Shown here in pieces: positions 55,107-63,559 of a stretch of DNA of 64,000 nt. Where the stretch lies: the NCBI GenBank assembly GCA_020687485.1, contig JAJEQR010000012.1, positions 1 through 64,000 on the forward strand, given 5' to 3'. How positions within the stretch are numbered: the first letter of the stretch is position 1; each line of letters begins with the position of its first letter. Source of the stretch: Hominifimenecus microfluidus (GTDB taxonomy: Bacteria > Bacillota > Clostridia > Lachnospirales > Lachnospiraceae). A model generated the notes under the pieces. That model saw nothing but the letters and a program-made list of their open reading frames with translations. It searched no databases and had not been told where the DNA came from. The position numbers and the translations under genes were made by a program.

Positions 55107-55617
55107 TCCCCGGAAAAATTTCAGCGGCAAGCGCTTCATAGATTTCTTCCGCAACGGCAAGCTTGTACATCAGGCGATTCGTCTGAGGCGCAAGCTCCCG
55201 GTAAAAAGATTCCGTCCCCATCTTCGTGCTGACAGCAAAATAGACCTGTCCCGGCACGGAGGCGTCCGGATTTGCCGGATCGATATTCCCCATAGTTCCT
55301 GTCACACCGACTCCGATATCGGCTTTGTATGATTTCCGGCAGACCTCCGCCATCGCAGCGGCAGTCTCCTTCGAATATACAGTATACGTGTCAATGACGT
55401 CCGCCGGAACCCCCTGTTGAATCTTTGCCTCGTTGCAGTAAGTAACAAAAGCTCCTTTTAATACGGCAGAGGAGCCTTCCGTATCCGTGATCAGAGAAGC
55501 GATCTGTCCGGCAGTCGCGCTCTCCATCGTTGTAATCGTAAGCTTCTGTTCGATCAGCCACAGTGTAAGCGCGCGGTAATGCGCACGTATCTCCGATTCC
55601 CGGTATTCCTTCTTCAT
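55093..55617 (-). CDS. pncC: CinA C-terminal domain protein, nicotinamide-nucleotide amidase (PncC)
   Basis: A 174-residue stand-alone CinA C-terminal domain. Members hydrolyse NMN to nicotinate mononucleotide, recycling NAD made by DNA ligase. The active-site region ESATAGQIASLI (usually ESCTGG) carries Ala and Ala-Gly in place of Cys and Gly-Gly. The conserved GAFVTYCNEAKIQQGV and GVTGTMG segments follow. AGGAGG precedes the ATG. The altered motif leaves activity slightly uncertain. It lies alone between two plus-strand MATE genes. Confidence 0.85.
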   Translation of the reverse strand: MKKEYRESEIRAHYRALTLWLIEQKLTITTMESATAGQIASLITDTEGSSAVLKGAFVTYCNEAKIQQGVPADVIDTYTVYSKETAAAMAEVCRKSYKADIGVGVTGTMGNIDPANPDASVPGQVYFAVSTKMGTESFYRELAPQTNRLMYKLAVAEEIYEALAAEIFPGSLPG

Positions 55618-55769
55618 ATCAGCGTCCTCCTGTTAGTTCTCCTATTTTCAGAACATGTAACAATTCCTGTTTTTTTCTTTCCGTCCTTTATCCATATCAT
55701 ACCACAATTAACGTTCCGATCCCACGGAATCTCATTTTCTTTTTCCACTTTTTTAATAATCTCTTTTTC

Positions 55770-55798
55770 TTGCCATTCGTTTTCGGATGTGCTAAGAT
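55770..55798 (+). promoter_or_regulatory. Promoter of the second MATE gene
   Basis: TTGCCA (55770-55775) and TAAGAT (55793-55798) are 17 nt apart on the plus strand, about 56 nt before the chosen ATG. This placement argues against a start upstream of 55800. Confidence 0.55.
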
Positions 55799-55853
55799 AT
55801 GTTTCGCTTCGGAATTTGAAAGTCAGAAGAAGCCGGAAAGGATGAGATTTTTT

Positions 55854-57206
55854 ATGGAAAAAGATATGACCAAAGGCCATCCGCTGGCCGTGATCTTAAA
55901 ATTTACACTTCCGCTGCTGATCGGTAATGTATTCCAGCAGCTCTATAACATGGCGGATACGATCATCGTTGGACGCTGCGTCAGCGCGGACGCACTGGCA
56001 GCCGTCGGCTCCACCGGAACTATCATGTTCCTGATTGTAGGATTTGCGCAGGGCATCACTGCCGGATTTACCATACTGACTTCACAGAGATTCGGAGCCA
56101 GAGATACCGACGGTGTAAAGAGAAGCGTTGCCAATGGTATCCTCCTCTCCGTGATCTGCACGATCATCCTGACAGGCGTCAGTCTCCTGTGTATGCGCCC
56201 GCTATTAAAGCTGATGAATACTCCTGACAATATCTTCGATGACGCGTACAGCTACATCATGATTATCAGCGGCGGCCTTGTCACCACTGTCTTCTACAAC
56301 CTGTTCTCCTCGTACCTGCGCGCCGTTGGCAATAGTCAGATCCCTCTGGTATTCCTGGTGTTCTCCGCTGTACTGAACGTCATCCTGGATCTCGTGTTTA
56401 TCGCGACCTTCCACATGGGTGTATCCGGCGCAGGTTATGCGACGATTCTTTCTCAGGGGATCTCCGCCGTGCTCTGCCTGATTTACATCTATCTGCGCAT
56501 GCCGGCGCTGCGCCCGGAGAAGAGTCACTGGAAGCTTCGCGCAAAAGAAAGCCGTCAGCAGATGACCATGGGAATCCCTATGGCACTGCAGTTTGCAATT
56601 ACCGCCTCCGGAACCATGATCATGCAGGCAGCGATCAACATCTTCGGTTCTGACGCGGTAGCTGCCTTTACTGCTGCCAGCAAGCTGCAGAACCTTGTCA
56701 TGCAGGGAATGATCGCCATGGGACAGACGATGGCCACCTACAGCGGGCAGAACTTCGGAAAGGGCGATCTTGCCCGCATCCGCAAGGGCGTGCGCGCTTC
56801 GCTCTCTGCCTCCGCTGTCTATGCCGTCGCTGTCGCGCTTCTGGTATGGATACTGCTGAAACCCTGTCTGGGACTGTTCTTCACTGCGGACGTCGATATG
56901 AGTGTCATGATGCCATGGGCGGAGACCTACATTCATATCTGCGCCATCTTCTACATTCCGCTTAGTACGATCTTCGTATTCCGGAATACTATGCAGGGAT
57001 GCGGCTACGGCTTCCTTCCTATGATGGGCGGTGTATCCGAGCTCGCCGCCCGTATGATCGTCGCATTCATCGCGATGTCAACCGTCAGCTACCCACTGGC
57101 ATGCTTCTGCGATCCGGCCGCCTGGATCGCCGCCGGGCTCTTCACCGGCATCTCCTATATTTTTGTCTCCAAAGATATCGCAAAAAAGCTTGCCCCCGCA
57201 TCCTAG
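55854..57206 (+). CDS. MATE family efflux transporter
   Basis: A 450-residue transporter with 12 helices. It starts KGHPLAVILKFTLPLLIGNVFQQLYNMADTIIVGR and has the family segments QGMIAMGQTMATYSGQNFGKG and FRNTMQGCGYG. It belongs to a different MATE subgroup from the gene at 53.6 kb, so it is not a recent duplicate. I start it at the ATG at 55854, after GGAAAGGATGAG; the frame is open further upstream but overlaps the promoter. A terminator overlaps the last codons. Confidence 0.92.
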   Translation: MEKDMTKGHPLAVILKFTLPLLIGNVFQQLYNMADTIIVGRCVSADALAAVGSTGTIMFLIVGFAQGITAGFTILTSQRFGARDTDGVKRSVANGILLSVICTIILTGVSLLCMRPLLKLMNTPDNIFDDAYSYIMIISGGLVTTVFYNLFSSYLRAVGNSQIPLVFLVFSAVLNVILDLVFIATFHMGVSGAGYATILSQGISAVLCLIYIYLRMPALRPEKSHWKLRAKESRQQMTMGIPMALQFAITASGTMIMQAAINIFGSDAVAAFTAASKLQNLVMQGMIAMGQTMATYSGQNFGKGDLARIRKGVRASLSASAVYAVAVALLVWILLKPCLGLFFTADVDMSVMMPWAETYIHICAIFYIPLSTIFVFRNTMQGCGYGFLPMMGGVSELAARMIVAFIAMSTVSYPLACFCDPAAWIAAGLFTGISYIFVSKDIAKKLAPAS

Positions 57207-57220
57207 GGAGCAAGCTTTTT
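57183..57220. terminator. Bidirectional terminator overlapping the MATE stop codon
   Basis: AAAAAGCTTGC and GCAAGCTTTTT pair perfectly over 11 bp, and the left arm encodes the last residues of the MATE protein. A/T-tracts on both sides allow it to stop transcription from leuS as well. Confidence 0.88.
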
Positions 57221-57299
57221 CTTTAAAACGTCCGCCAGCTGCCTACGCAGCTCCGGAATATTCGCCGGTTTTGCAATATGCCTTTTATCCAGCGCGAAA

Positions 57300-59702
57300 T
57301 TATTTTACCACAAAGTTCAGAATCTTGTTCGGAACATAGATTTCTTTCACAATGTTCTTACCATCCAGCAGAGAAGCAATACGGCTGTCCTCCTTCGCAA
57401 TGGAGAGAACTGTATTCTTATCACTTCCGTTCGGATAAGAGATTGTCGCTCTTACCTTACCATTAATCTGAACACCGATCTCCGCGGTCGCCTCTACGGT
57501 CTTCGCTTCCTCATATTTCGGCCACTCGCTTAAGGACAGATAGCCCTCACCGCCGATCTGCTCCCAGATCTCTTCGCACATATGCGGAGCAAACGGGCAC
57601 AGCAGCTTGATGATGATAATCAAATCATCGCGGGTAATCTTCTTCACAGTGTACAGGTCATTGATCAGAGTCATCAGCGCGGCAATCGCCGTGTTGAATT
57701 TCATCGCTTCAATATCTGCGCTTACCTTCTTAATCGTCTGATGGATCTTTGTCTCCATCTCCTGGCTGGCCGGTTCCTCCGTAAGGAAGTCTGTCAGACC
57801 TGCCACACGCTCCAGGAAACGCTTGCAACCCTTTACAGAACTGTCATTCCAGGGAGCCGCTGCCGCGTAGTCACCCATGAACAGGACATAAGTACGCAGA
57901 GCGTCCGCACCGTACTCCTCTACGATATCCAGCGGATCTACTACATTGCCCTTGGACTTGCTCATCTTATCGCCGTCCGGGCCAAGGATCAGACCCTGAA
58001 TGGAACGCTTCGCATAAGGCTCCGGCGTGTTCACTACACCGATGTCGTACAGGAAATGATGCCAGAAACGGGAGTAGATCATATGTCTGGTGACATGCTC
58101 CATACCACCGTTGTACCAGTCTACCGGCATCCAGTATTCCATCTTCTTGCGATCAACCAGTTCCTTGTCATTGTGAGGATCAATATAGCGCAGATAATAC
58201 CAGGAAGATCCTGCCCACTGAGGCATGGTATCTGTCTCACGTTTCGCGTCGCCACCGCACTTCGGGCACTTGCAGTTCACGAATTCCGGAATCTTAGCCA
58301 GAGGAGACTCACCGTCCTCGCCGGGCTCGAACTCCTTCAGATTCGGCAGGCGCAGCGGCAGTTCATCGTAAGGAACAGCTACATCGCCGCAGCAGGGGCA
58401 GTGAACGATCGGGATCGGCTCGCCCCAGTAACGCTGACGATTGAACGCCCAGTCCTTCATCTTGTACTGTACACCGGCCTTACCGATGCCCTTCTTCTCC
58501 AGTTCTTCCAGCATACGGGCGATGGATTCCTTCTTGTTGGTATATCCGTTCAGGAACTCGGAGTTCACCATCTCACCGTCACCGGTGTAAGCTTCCTTCG
58601 TGATATCACCACCCTTGATAACTTCGATGATATCAATGCCGAATTCCTTTGCGAAGTCATAGTCACGCTGATCATGTGCCGGTACTGCCATAATTGCTCC
58701 GGTACCATAACCCATCATTACATAGTCCGCAATGTAGATCGGAATCTTCTTGCCGTTTACCGGATTAATAGCTTCCAGACCATCGATGCAGACACCGGTC
58801 TTCTCCTTTACCAGCTGTGTACGCTCGAACTCTGTCTTCTTCGCGCACTCCTTGCGGTATGCCTCGATAGCATCAAAATTCTTTACGCGATCCTTGTACT
58901 GATCAATCAGCGGATGCTCCGGAGCGATAACCATGAAGGTAACGCCGAACAGAGTATCGCAGCGGGTCGTGTAGATGCGCAGCTTCTCATCGATGCCGTC
59001 AACTGAGAAATCTACAAATGCACCCGTGGACTTGCCGATCCACTTCTCCTGCTGTGCCTTTACATTTGCCGGATAATCTACATCCTTCAGGCCTTCCAGC
59101 AGCTTATCCGCATACTCTGTAATACGCAGATACCATACATCCTTGGATTTCTGAATTACGTCACTGTGGCAGATATCGCACTTGCCGCCCTGGCTGTCCT
59201 CATTGGAAAGAACAACCTTACAGCTCGGACAATAGTTTACCAGAGTCTTGTCACGGAATACCAGTCCATGCTCGAACATCTTCAGGAAGATCCACTGAGT
59301 CCACTTGTAGAAGCCTTCCTCCGTGGTGTCGATTACACGGCTCCAGTCGAAGGAGAAGCCGACCTTCTTCAGCTGTTTCGTAAACTTGGCAATATTCTCA
59401 TCCGTAATCTGACGGGGATGCTTTCCCGTCTTGATCGCATAGTTCTCGGTAGGCAGGCCATAAGCATCGAAACCGATGGGGAACAGGACATTATAGCCCT
59501 CCATCCGTCTCTTTCTGGAGATAACCTCCAGGCTGGAGTAGGCCTTGATATGACCTACGTGCATACCTGCGCCGCTGGGATAAGGGAATTCGATCAGTCC
59601 GTAGAACTTGGGCTTCGTGCTGTAATCTTCCGCACGGAAGATCTGATCCTCTTCCCATTTCATCTGCCACTTGGGCTCGATGCGTTTGAAATCGTGTTTC
59701 AT
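57300..59702 (-). CDS. leuS: Leucine--tRNA ligase
   Basis: An 800-residue class I synthetase that charges tRNA-Leu. The HIGH-type motif is HVGH (in PYPSGAGMHVGHIKAY) and the second catalytic motif is KMSKS. The CP1 editing domain lies between them (GTGAIMAVPAHDQRDYDFA). A zinc-like cysteine pair occurs in CPSC and CDIC segments. I start it at the ATG at 59700-59702, seven bases after GGAGG. The leader is only about 60 nt and has no T-box. Confidence 0.97.
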   Translation of the reverse strand: MKHDFKRIEPKWQMKWEEDQIFRAEDYSTKPKFYGLIEFPYPSGAGMHVGHIKAYSSLEVISRKRRMEGYNVLFPIGFDAYGLPTENYAIKTGKHPRQITDENIAKFTKQLKKVGFSFDWSRVIDTTEEGFYKWTQWIFLKMFEHGLVFRDKTLVNYCPSCKVVLSNEDSQGGKCDICHSDVIQKSKDVWYLRITEYADKLLEGLKDVDYPANVKAQQEKWIGKSTGAFVDFSVDGIDEKLRIYTTRCDTLFGVTFMVIAPEHPLIDQYKDRVKNFDAIEAYRKECAKKTEFERTQLVKEKTGVCIDGLEAINPVNGKKIPIYIADYVMMGYGTGAIMAVPAHDQRDYDFAKEFGIDIIEVIKGGDITKEAYTGDGEMVNSEFLNGYTNKKESIARMLEELEKKGIGKAGVQYKMKDWAFNRQRYWGEPIPIVHCPCCGDVAVPYDELPLRLPNLKEFEPGEDGESPLAKIPEFVNCKCPKCGGDAKRETDTMPQWAGSSWYYLRYIDPHNDKELVDRKKMEYWMPVDWYNGGMEHVTRHMIYSRFWHHFLYDIGVVNTPEPYAKRSIQGLILGPDGDKMSKSKGNVVDPLDIVEEYGADALRTYVLFMGDYAAAAPWNDSSVKGCKRFLERVAGLTDFLTEEPASQEMETKIHQTIKKVSADIEAMKFNTAIAALMTLINDLYTVKKITRDDLIIIIKLLCPFAPHMCEEIWEQIGGEGYLSLSEWPKYEEAKTVEATAEIGVQINGKVRATISYPNGSDKNTVLSIAKEDSRIASLLDGKNIVKEIYVPNKILNFVVK

Positions 59703-59714
59703 AATCATTCCTCC

Positions 59715-59740
59715 ATTTGAATGAATCATTTGAATGAATC
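59715..59740. repeat. Tandem 13-bp repeat in the leuS leader
   Basis: ATTTGAATGAATC occurs twice in exact tandem, ending next to the leuS ribosome binding site. Each copy contains a partial internal symmetry (GATTCATTC on the other strand). It may be a recent slippage duplication or a pair of binding sites. Confidence 0.8.
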
Positions 59741-59771
59741 GCAGTCTCCTGCGCAATATTCCTAATATGTC

Positions 59772-59800
59772 ATTTTAGTTCAATTATCAATGTTTGTCAA
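59772..59800 (-). promoter_or_regulatory. Promoter of leuS
   Basis: A perfect TTGACA (59795-59800) and TAAAAT (59772-59777) are 17 nt apart on the minus strand, about 70 nt before the leuS ATG. Confidence 0.75.
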
Positions 59801-59856
59801 TGACCGGAACGTCAGATCTTCACTTGTCTTTCTCCGATCGCAGACTTCTTTCCACC

Positions 59857-59897
59857 AAAAACGGCCGCCAGCGAAATCTGAAGATCCGCCGGCGGCC
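59857..59897 (-). terminator. Terminator of the hydrogenase operon
   Basis: GGCCGCCAGCG and CGCCGGCGGCC pair over 11 positions with one mismatch. On the minus strand the stem is followed by GTTTTTGG. It lies 64 nt after the stop codon of the hydrogenase catalytic subunit. Confidence 0.8.
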
Positions 59898-59961
59898 AAC
59901 TTCTGTTATTGCGATGCTGTTTCTGCTATTGTATCCGCTTCACAAGCCTTACAATCCGTAA

Positions 59962-61665
59962 TTATTTCTCCTGTCCTTTATAGTGAACATGAAGAAGCTC
60001 ATGCGTGCGGTTCTTCAGCAGATCATCGTAGAGATCCATCACCAGAGGGTTCTCTTCGCTTCGCTTCAGCTGACTGGACTTATCCAGTTTGTAGAGTCCT
60101 TCGCCGCGCATCCGCTTCTCCTTGCGGCGTGCGAACGGCTGACCGGCTCCGGCGACACATCCGCCGGGGCACGCCATTACTTCCACGAAATCAAAATGCT
60201 CTTCCCCGCTCTCGATCTTGCGGATCAGCGCTTCCGCGTTCGCCAGACCGCTGACAACCGCGATCCGCAGGTTCAGTCCGCCTTCATCCACTTCACAGAT
60301 CTTTACGCCATCCATCCCGCGGAAGCCCATGAACTCGATATCCTTCAGCGCCTTCGGAGACTTATCCGCTACTACACGACGGACAGCAGCCTCTGTTACA
60401 CCGCCGGTAACACCAAAAATCTCACCGGCACCGGAATGAAGCGCGAAGGGCATATCCGTAGACTCACCTTCGATTCGGTCGAAGAGAATACCAATCTCTT
60501 TGATCATAGAGATCAGTTCCAGAGTCGTAAGCACATAATCCACATAAGGAACATTATTCTTCTTGAACTCTTCCCGGGACACTTCATATTTCTTGGCCGT
60601 ACAGGGCATAATTGCTACTGATACGGTCTCCTTATGCTCCTTCTTGTCCATTGGCGCGTAGTAGGTCTTCAGAACCGCTCCCAGCATCTGCATGGGGGAC
60701 TTGCAGGTAGAAATATAGGGCATCAGCTCCGGATGCTTTGTCTCTGCATAACGAACCCAGCCGGGACAGCAGGACGTAAAGAGAGGCATGCTGCGATCGC
60801 CGCTCTCCAGCTTCTCCACCAGTTCCGCTGCTTCTTCCATAATCGTAAGATCCGCGCCCACGGAAGTATCAAATACATAATCGAAGCCAAGGCGGCGCAG
60901 CGCTGCAACGGTCTTACCAAGTGTATTCTCGCCAGGTTCAAAACCGAATTCCTCACCGATTGCCACACGAACGGCCGGAGCGATCTGAACGACAACCCGC
61001 TTATTCGGATCGTACAGTGCCTTCCATACCTCCGATTGGTCGTTCTTAATCGTGATCGCGCCGGTCGGACATACCGCCGCGCACTGGCCGCAGTTCACAC
61101 AGTCCGTATCCGCGATGTCCTTATTGAACGCCGTGGCGATCATCATCTGAGAACCTCTGTGCGCAAAATCGATCACACCGACATTCTGTACCTCATGGCA
61201 CATACGCACACAGTCGCCGCAGAGTATACATTTGCTGGAATCTCTCACGATCGCCTTTGAGGAGGTATCGTAGATCCGGTTGTTATTATTATTCGGGAAA
61301 CGAACCTCCGTAATGCCAAAACGATGCGCCAGCTCCTGCAGACGGCAGCTTCCGTTCTTCTCACAGACGGTACAGTCTCTGCAATGGGAAGCCAGCAGCA
61401 GCTCCAGAATCATCTTGCGATGCTTGTGAAGCTTCGGCGTATTCGTATAAATTACGGCGCGATCCTTCGGCGGCGTCGAGCAGGACGTCAGGATATGCCC
61501 CTTCTCATCCTCCACCACACACATCCGGCAGGCGCCGTAAGTGGAAAGATCCGAATAGTAACAGAAAGTAGGCAGGATAATACCGGCTTTCAGGATGACA
61601 GCCAGCATGGTCTTCTCATTCGTAAATTCGACGCGGTTTCCGTCGATCATCATATATTTTTCCAT
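59962..61665 (-). CDS. hndD: NADH-linked [FeFe] hydrogenase catalytic subunit (HydA/HndD type)
   Basis: A 567-residue catalytic subunit. The N-terminal 2Fe-2S domain (CYYSDLSTYGACRMC) is followed by a His-containing cluster motif (HCRDCTVCEKNGSC) and two 4Fe-4S motifs (CILCGDCVRMC and CVNCGQCAAVC). The H-cluster domain has TSCCPGW, MPCTAKKYE and MACPGGCVAGAGQP, all with their cysteines. With the NuoF- and NuoE-like subunits encoded upstream it should form H2 from NADH and reduced ferredoxin, the bifurcating layout. I start it at the ATG at 61663-61665 after AAAGGA; a GTG three codons upstream is too close to that site. Confidence 0.95.
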   Translation of the reverse strand: MEKYMMIDGNRVEFTNEKTMLAVILKAGIILPTFCYYSDLSTYGACRMCVVEDEKGHILTSCSTPPKDRAVIYTNTPKLHKHRKMILELLLASHCRDCTVCEKNGSCRLQELAHRFGITEVRFPNNNNNRIYDTSSKAIVRDSSKCILCGDCVRMCHEVQNVGVIDFAHRGSQMMIATAFNKDIADTDCVNCGQCAAVCPTGAITIKNDQSEVWKALYDPNKRVVVQIAPAVRVAIGEEFGFEPGENTLGKTVAALRRLGFDYVFDTSVGADLTIMEEAAELVEKLESGDRSMPLFTSCCPGWVRYAETKHPELMPYISTCKSPMQMLGAVLKTYYAPMDKKEHKETVSVAIMPCTAKKYEVSREEFKKNNVPYVDYVLTTLELISMIKEIGILFDRIEGESTDMPFALHSGAGEIFGVTGGVTEAAVRRVVADKSPKALKDIEFMGFRGMDGVKICEVDEGGLNLRIAVVSGLANAEALIRKIESGEEHFDFVEVMACPGGCVAGAGQPFARRKEKRMRGEGLYKLDKSSQLKRSEENPLVMDLYDDLLKNRTHELLHVHYKGQEK

Positions 61666-61681
61666 GTGTCTCACATCCTTT

Positions 61682-63559
61682 CTAGCCCAGCTTTACCGCA
61701 TGGAACTTGCATCCTTCCATACATGCGCCGCACTTGATACATTTGCTCTGATCGATTTCGAACGGCTTCTTCACTTCTCCGCTGATTGCTCCTACCGGGC
61801 ACTGACGGGCGCACTTACTGCAGCCCTTGCAAAGCTCCGGATCGATGGAGTAGGACAGAAGCGCCTTGCACTGGCCGGACGGACAGTTCTTATCCTGTAC
61901 ATGTGCCACGTACTCGTCACGGAAATACTTTAACGTACTGATTACAGGGAATGCCGCCGACTTGCCGAGGCCGCACAGCGCCGTCTCCGTAATGGTATCC
62001 GCCAGTTCCTGCAGCAGATCCAGATCCTCCAGCGTACCCTGGCCGGCTACGATGCGTTCCAGAATCTCCAGCATCCGCTTCGTACCCTCACGGCACGGGA
62101 TACATTTTCCGCAGGATTCATTCTGTGTAAAATTCATGAAGAAACGAGCCACCTCAACCATGCAGCTCTTGTCGTTCATGACAACCAGACCGCCGGAACC
62201 AATCATGGCTCCCACTTTCTTCAGGGAGTCAAAGTCCAGCCTCATATCCAGATGCTCTTTCGTCAGACATCCGCCGGAGGGGCCGCCAATCTGTACGGCC
62301 TTAAAGTCGCCTCCCTTGACGCCGCCGCCCAGGTCAAAGATGATCTGGCGCAGAGTCGTTCCCATGGGAACTTCAATCAGACCGGTATTATTTACATTAC
62401 CGGTCAGAGCAAATGCCTTGGTGCCGTGATTGCCTTCAGGACCGATAGACTGATACCACTCGGAACCCTTCAGAATGATGGTAGGAACATTACAATAGGT
62501 TTCTACGTTATTCAGGACGGTGGGCTTCTGGAAAAGTCCGTGCTCAACCGTACGGGGCGGCTTTACGCGGGGCATACCGCGGTTGCCCTCGATGGACGCC
62601 GTCAGCGCACTACCCTCGCCGCAGACGAATGCACCTGCACCCTGACTGATATGAATCCAGAAATCGTAACCGGAATTCAGAATGTTCTCACCAAGAATTC
62701 CGAATTCTTCTGCCAGCTCAATTGCGCGCTGCAGTCTTGCGACAGCCAGCGGATATTCCGCACGCACGTAAATATAGCCTTCGTGAGCGCCCGTTGCAAT
62801 ACCAGCGATCATCATGCCTTCCAGCACACGATGCGGATCCCCCTCCATCATGCTTCGGTCCATGAACGCGCCGGGGTCGCCCTCGTCACCATTACAGACG
62901 ATATATTTGACCGGATCGGTCTGCGCCTGCACCTGCGCCCATTTCTTGCCGGTCGGGAAACCGCCGCCTCCACGTCCGCGCAGACAGGACTTCGTGATCT
63001 CGTCGATGATCTCCGTCTGCGTCATATCGAACAGAGCTTTCGCCATCGCGGAATAACCGCCGACCGCAATGTATTCCTTTATGGATTCCGCATTGATGTG
63101 ACCGCAGTGTTCCAGTGCCAGACGCATCTGGTTGCGGTAGAACGGAATCTCCTCCTGGCACTGGTAGGGATTGCCTTCCGCGTCTTTGTATACCAGGCGG
63201 TCAATAACTTCATCTCCGAGGATACTTTTCTCCAGGATCTCCTCACAATCCTCTACTTTTACTTTTATATAGAGCCAACCCATCGGCTCAATGCGAAGCA
63301 GCGGACCCATCTCACAGAAGCCGTGGCATCCACTCTTCTTTAATCCGATGGTCTCTCCGTGCGGCTCTTCTTCCAGCCAGATGGAGCAGGGGATGTTCTT
63401 CTCTTCCATCAGCTGCTGCATGCGCTCATAAATCTGCAGGGAACCGCCGGCGACACATCCGGTACCGGCACAGATCAGGATCTGCTTCTTCTGACAGACC
63501 AGAGACTTCTGATAATCCCTGCGGCTCTTTTCCAGTTCTTCTCTTGTATTAATTCTCAT
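61682..63559 (-). CDS. hndC: NuoF-like flavoprotein subunit of the hydrogenase (HydB/HndC type)
   Basis: A 625-residue protein that binds NADH and FMN. A thioredoxin-like 2Fe-2S domain (about residues 25-115, CAGTGCVAGG...SGCHGFCEMGP) is fused at the N-terminus. The NuoF core follows with GRGGGGFPTGKKW and GNGDEGDPGAFMDRS-like NGDEGDPGAFMDR, then the 4Fe-4S motif CGKCIPCREGT. The C-terminal extension has two ferredoxin motifs (CKGCSKCARQC and CIKCGACMEGC). The fused N-terminal domain explains the lack of a separate HndB gene. It overlaps the NuoE-like gene by 11 nt. Confidence 0.95.
   Translation of the reverse strand: MRINTREELEKSRRDYQKSLVCQKKQILICAGTGCVAGGSLQIYERMQQLMEEKNIPCSIWLEEEPHGETIGLKKSGCHGFCEMGPLLRIEPMGWLYIKVKVEDCEEILEKSILGDEVIDRLVYKDAEGNPYQCQEEIPFYRNQMRLALEHCGHINAESIKEYIAVGGYSAMAKALFDMTQTEIIDEITKSCLRGRGGGGFPTGKKWAQVQAQTDPVKYIVCNGDEGDPGAFMDRSMMEGDPHRVLEGMMIAGIATGAHEGYIYVRAEYPLAVARLQRAIELAEEFGILGENILNSGYDFWIHISQGAGAFVCGEGSALTASIEGNRGMPRVKPPRTVEHGLFQKPTVLNNVETYCNVPTIILKGSEWYQSIGPEGNHGTKAFALTGNVNNTGLIEVPMGTTLRQIIFDLGGGVKGGDFKAVQIGGPSGGCLTKEHLDMRLDFDSLKKVGAMIGSGGLVVMNDKSCMVEVARFFMNFTQNESCGKCIPCREGTKRMLEILERIVAGQGTLEDLDLLQELADTITETALCGLGKSAAFPVISTLKYFRDEYVAHVQDKNCPSGQCKALLSYSIDPELCKGCSKCARQCPVGAISGEVKKPFEIDQSKCIKCGACMEGCKFHAVKLG

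Noticed and set aside
57582..59006. A 474-codon plus-strand open frame
   Set aside because: It is antisense to the intact leuS gene and its composition is typical of a mirror frame.
59703..59961. T-box riboswitch for leuS
   Set aside because: The promoter leaves about 60 nt of leader and no TGGNACC-type antiterminator sequence is present; the hairpin at 59857-59897 belongs to the hydrogenase operon end.
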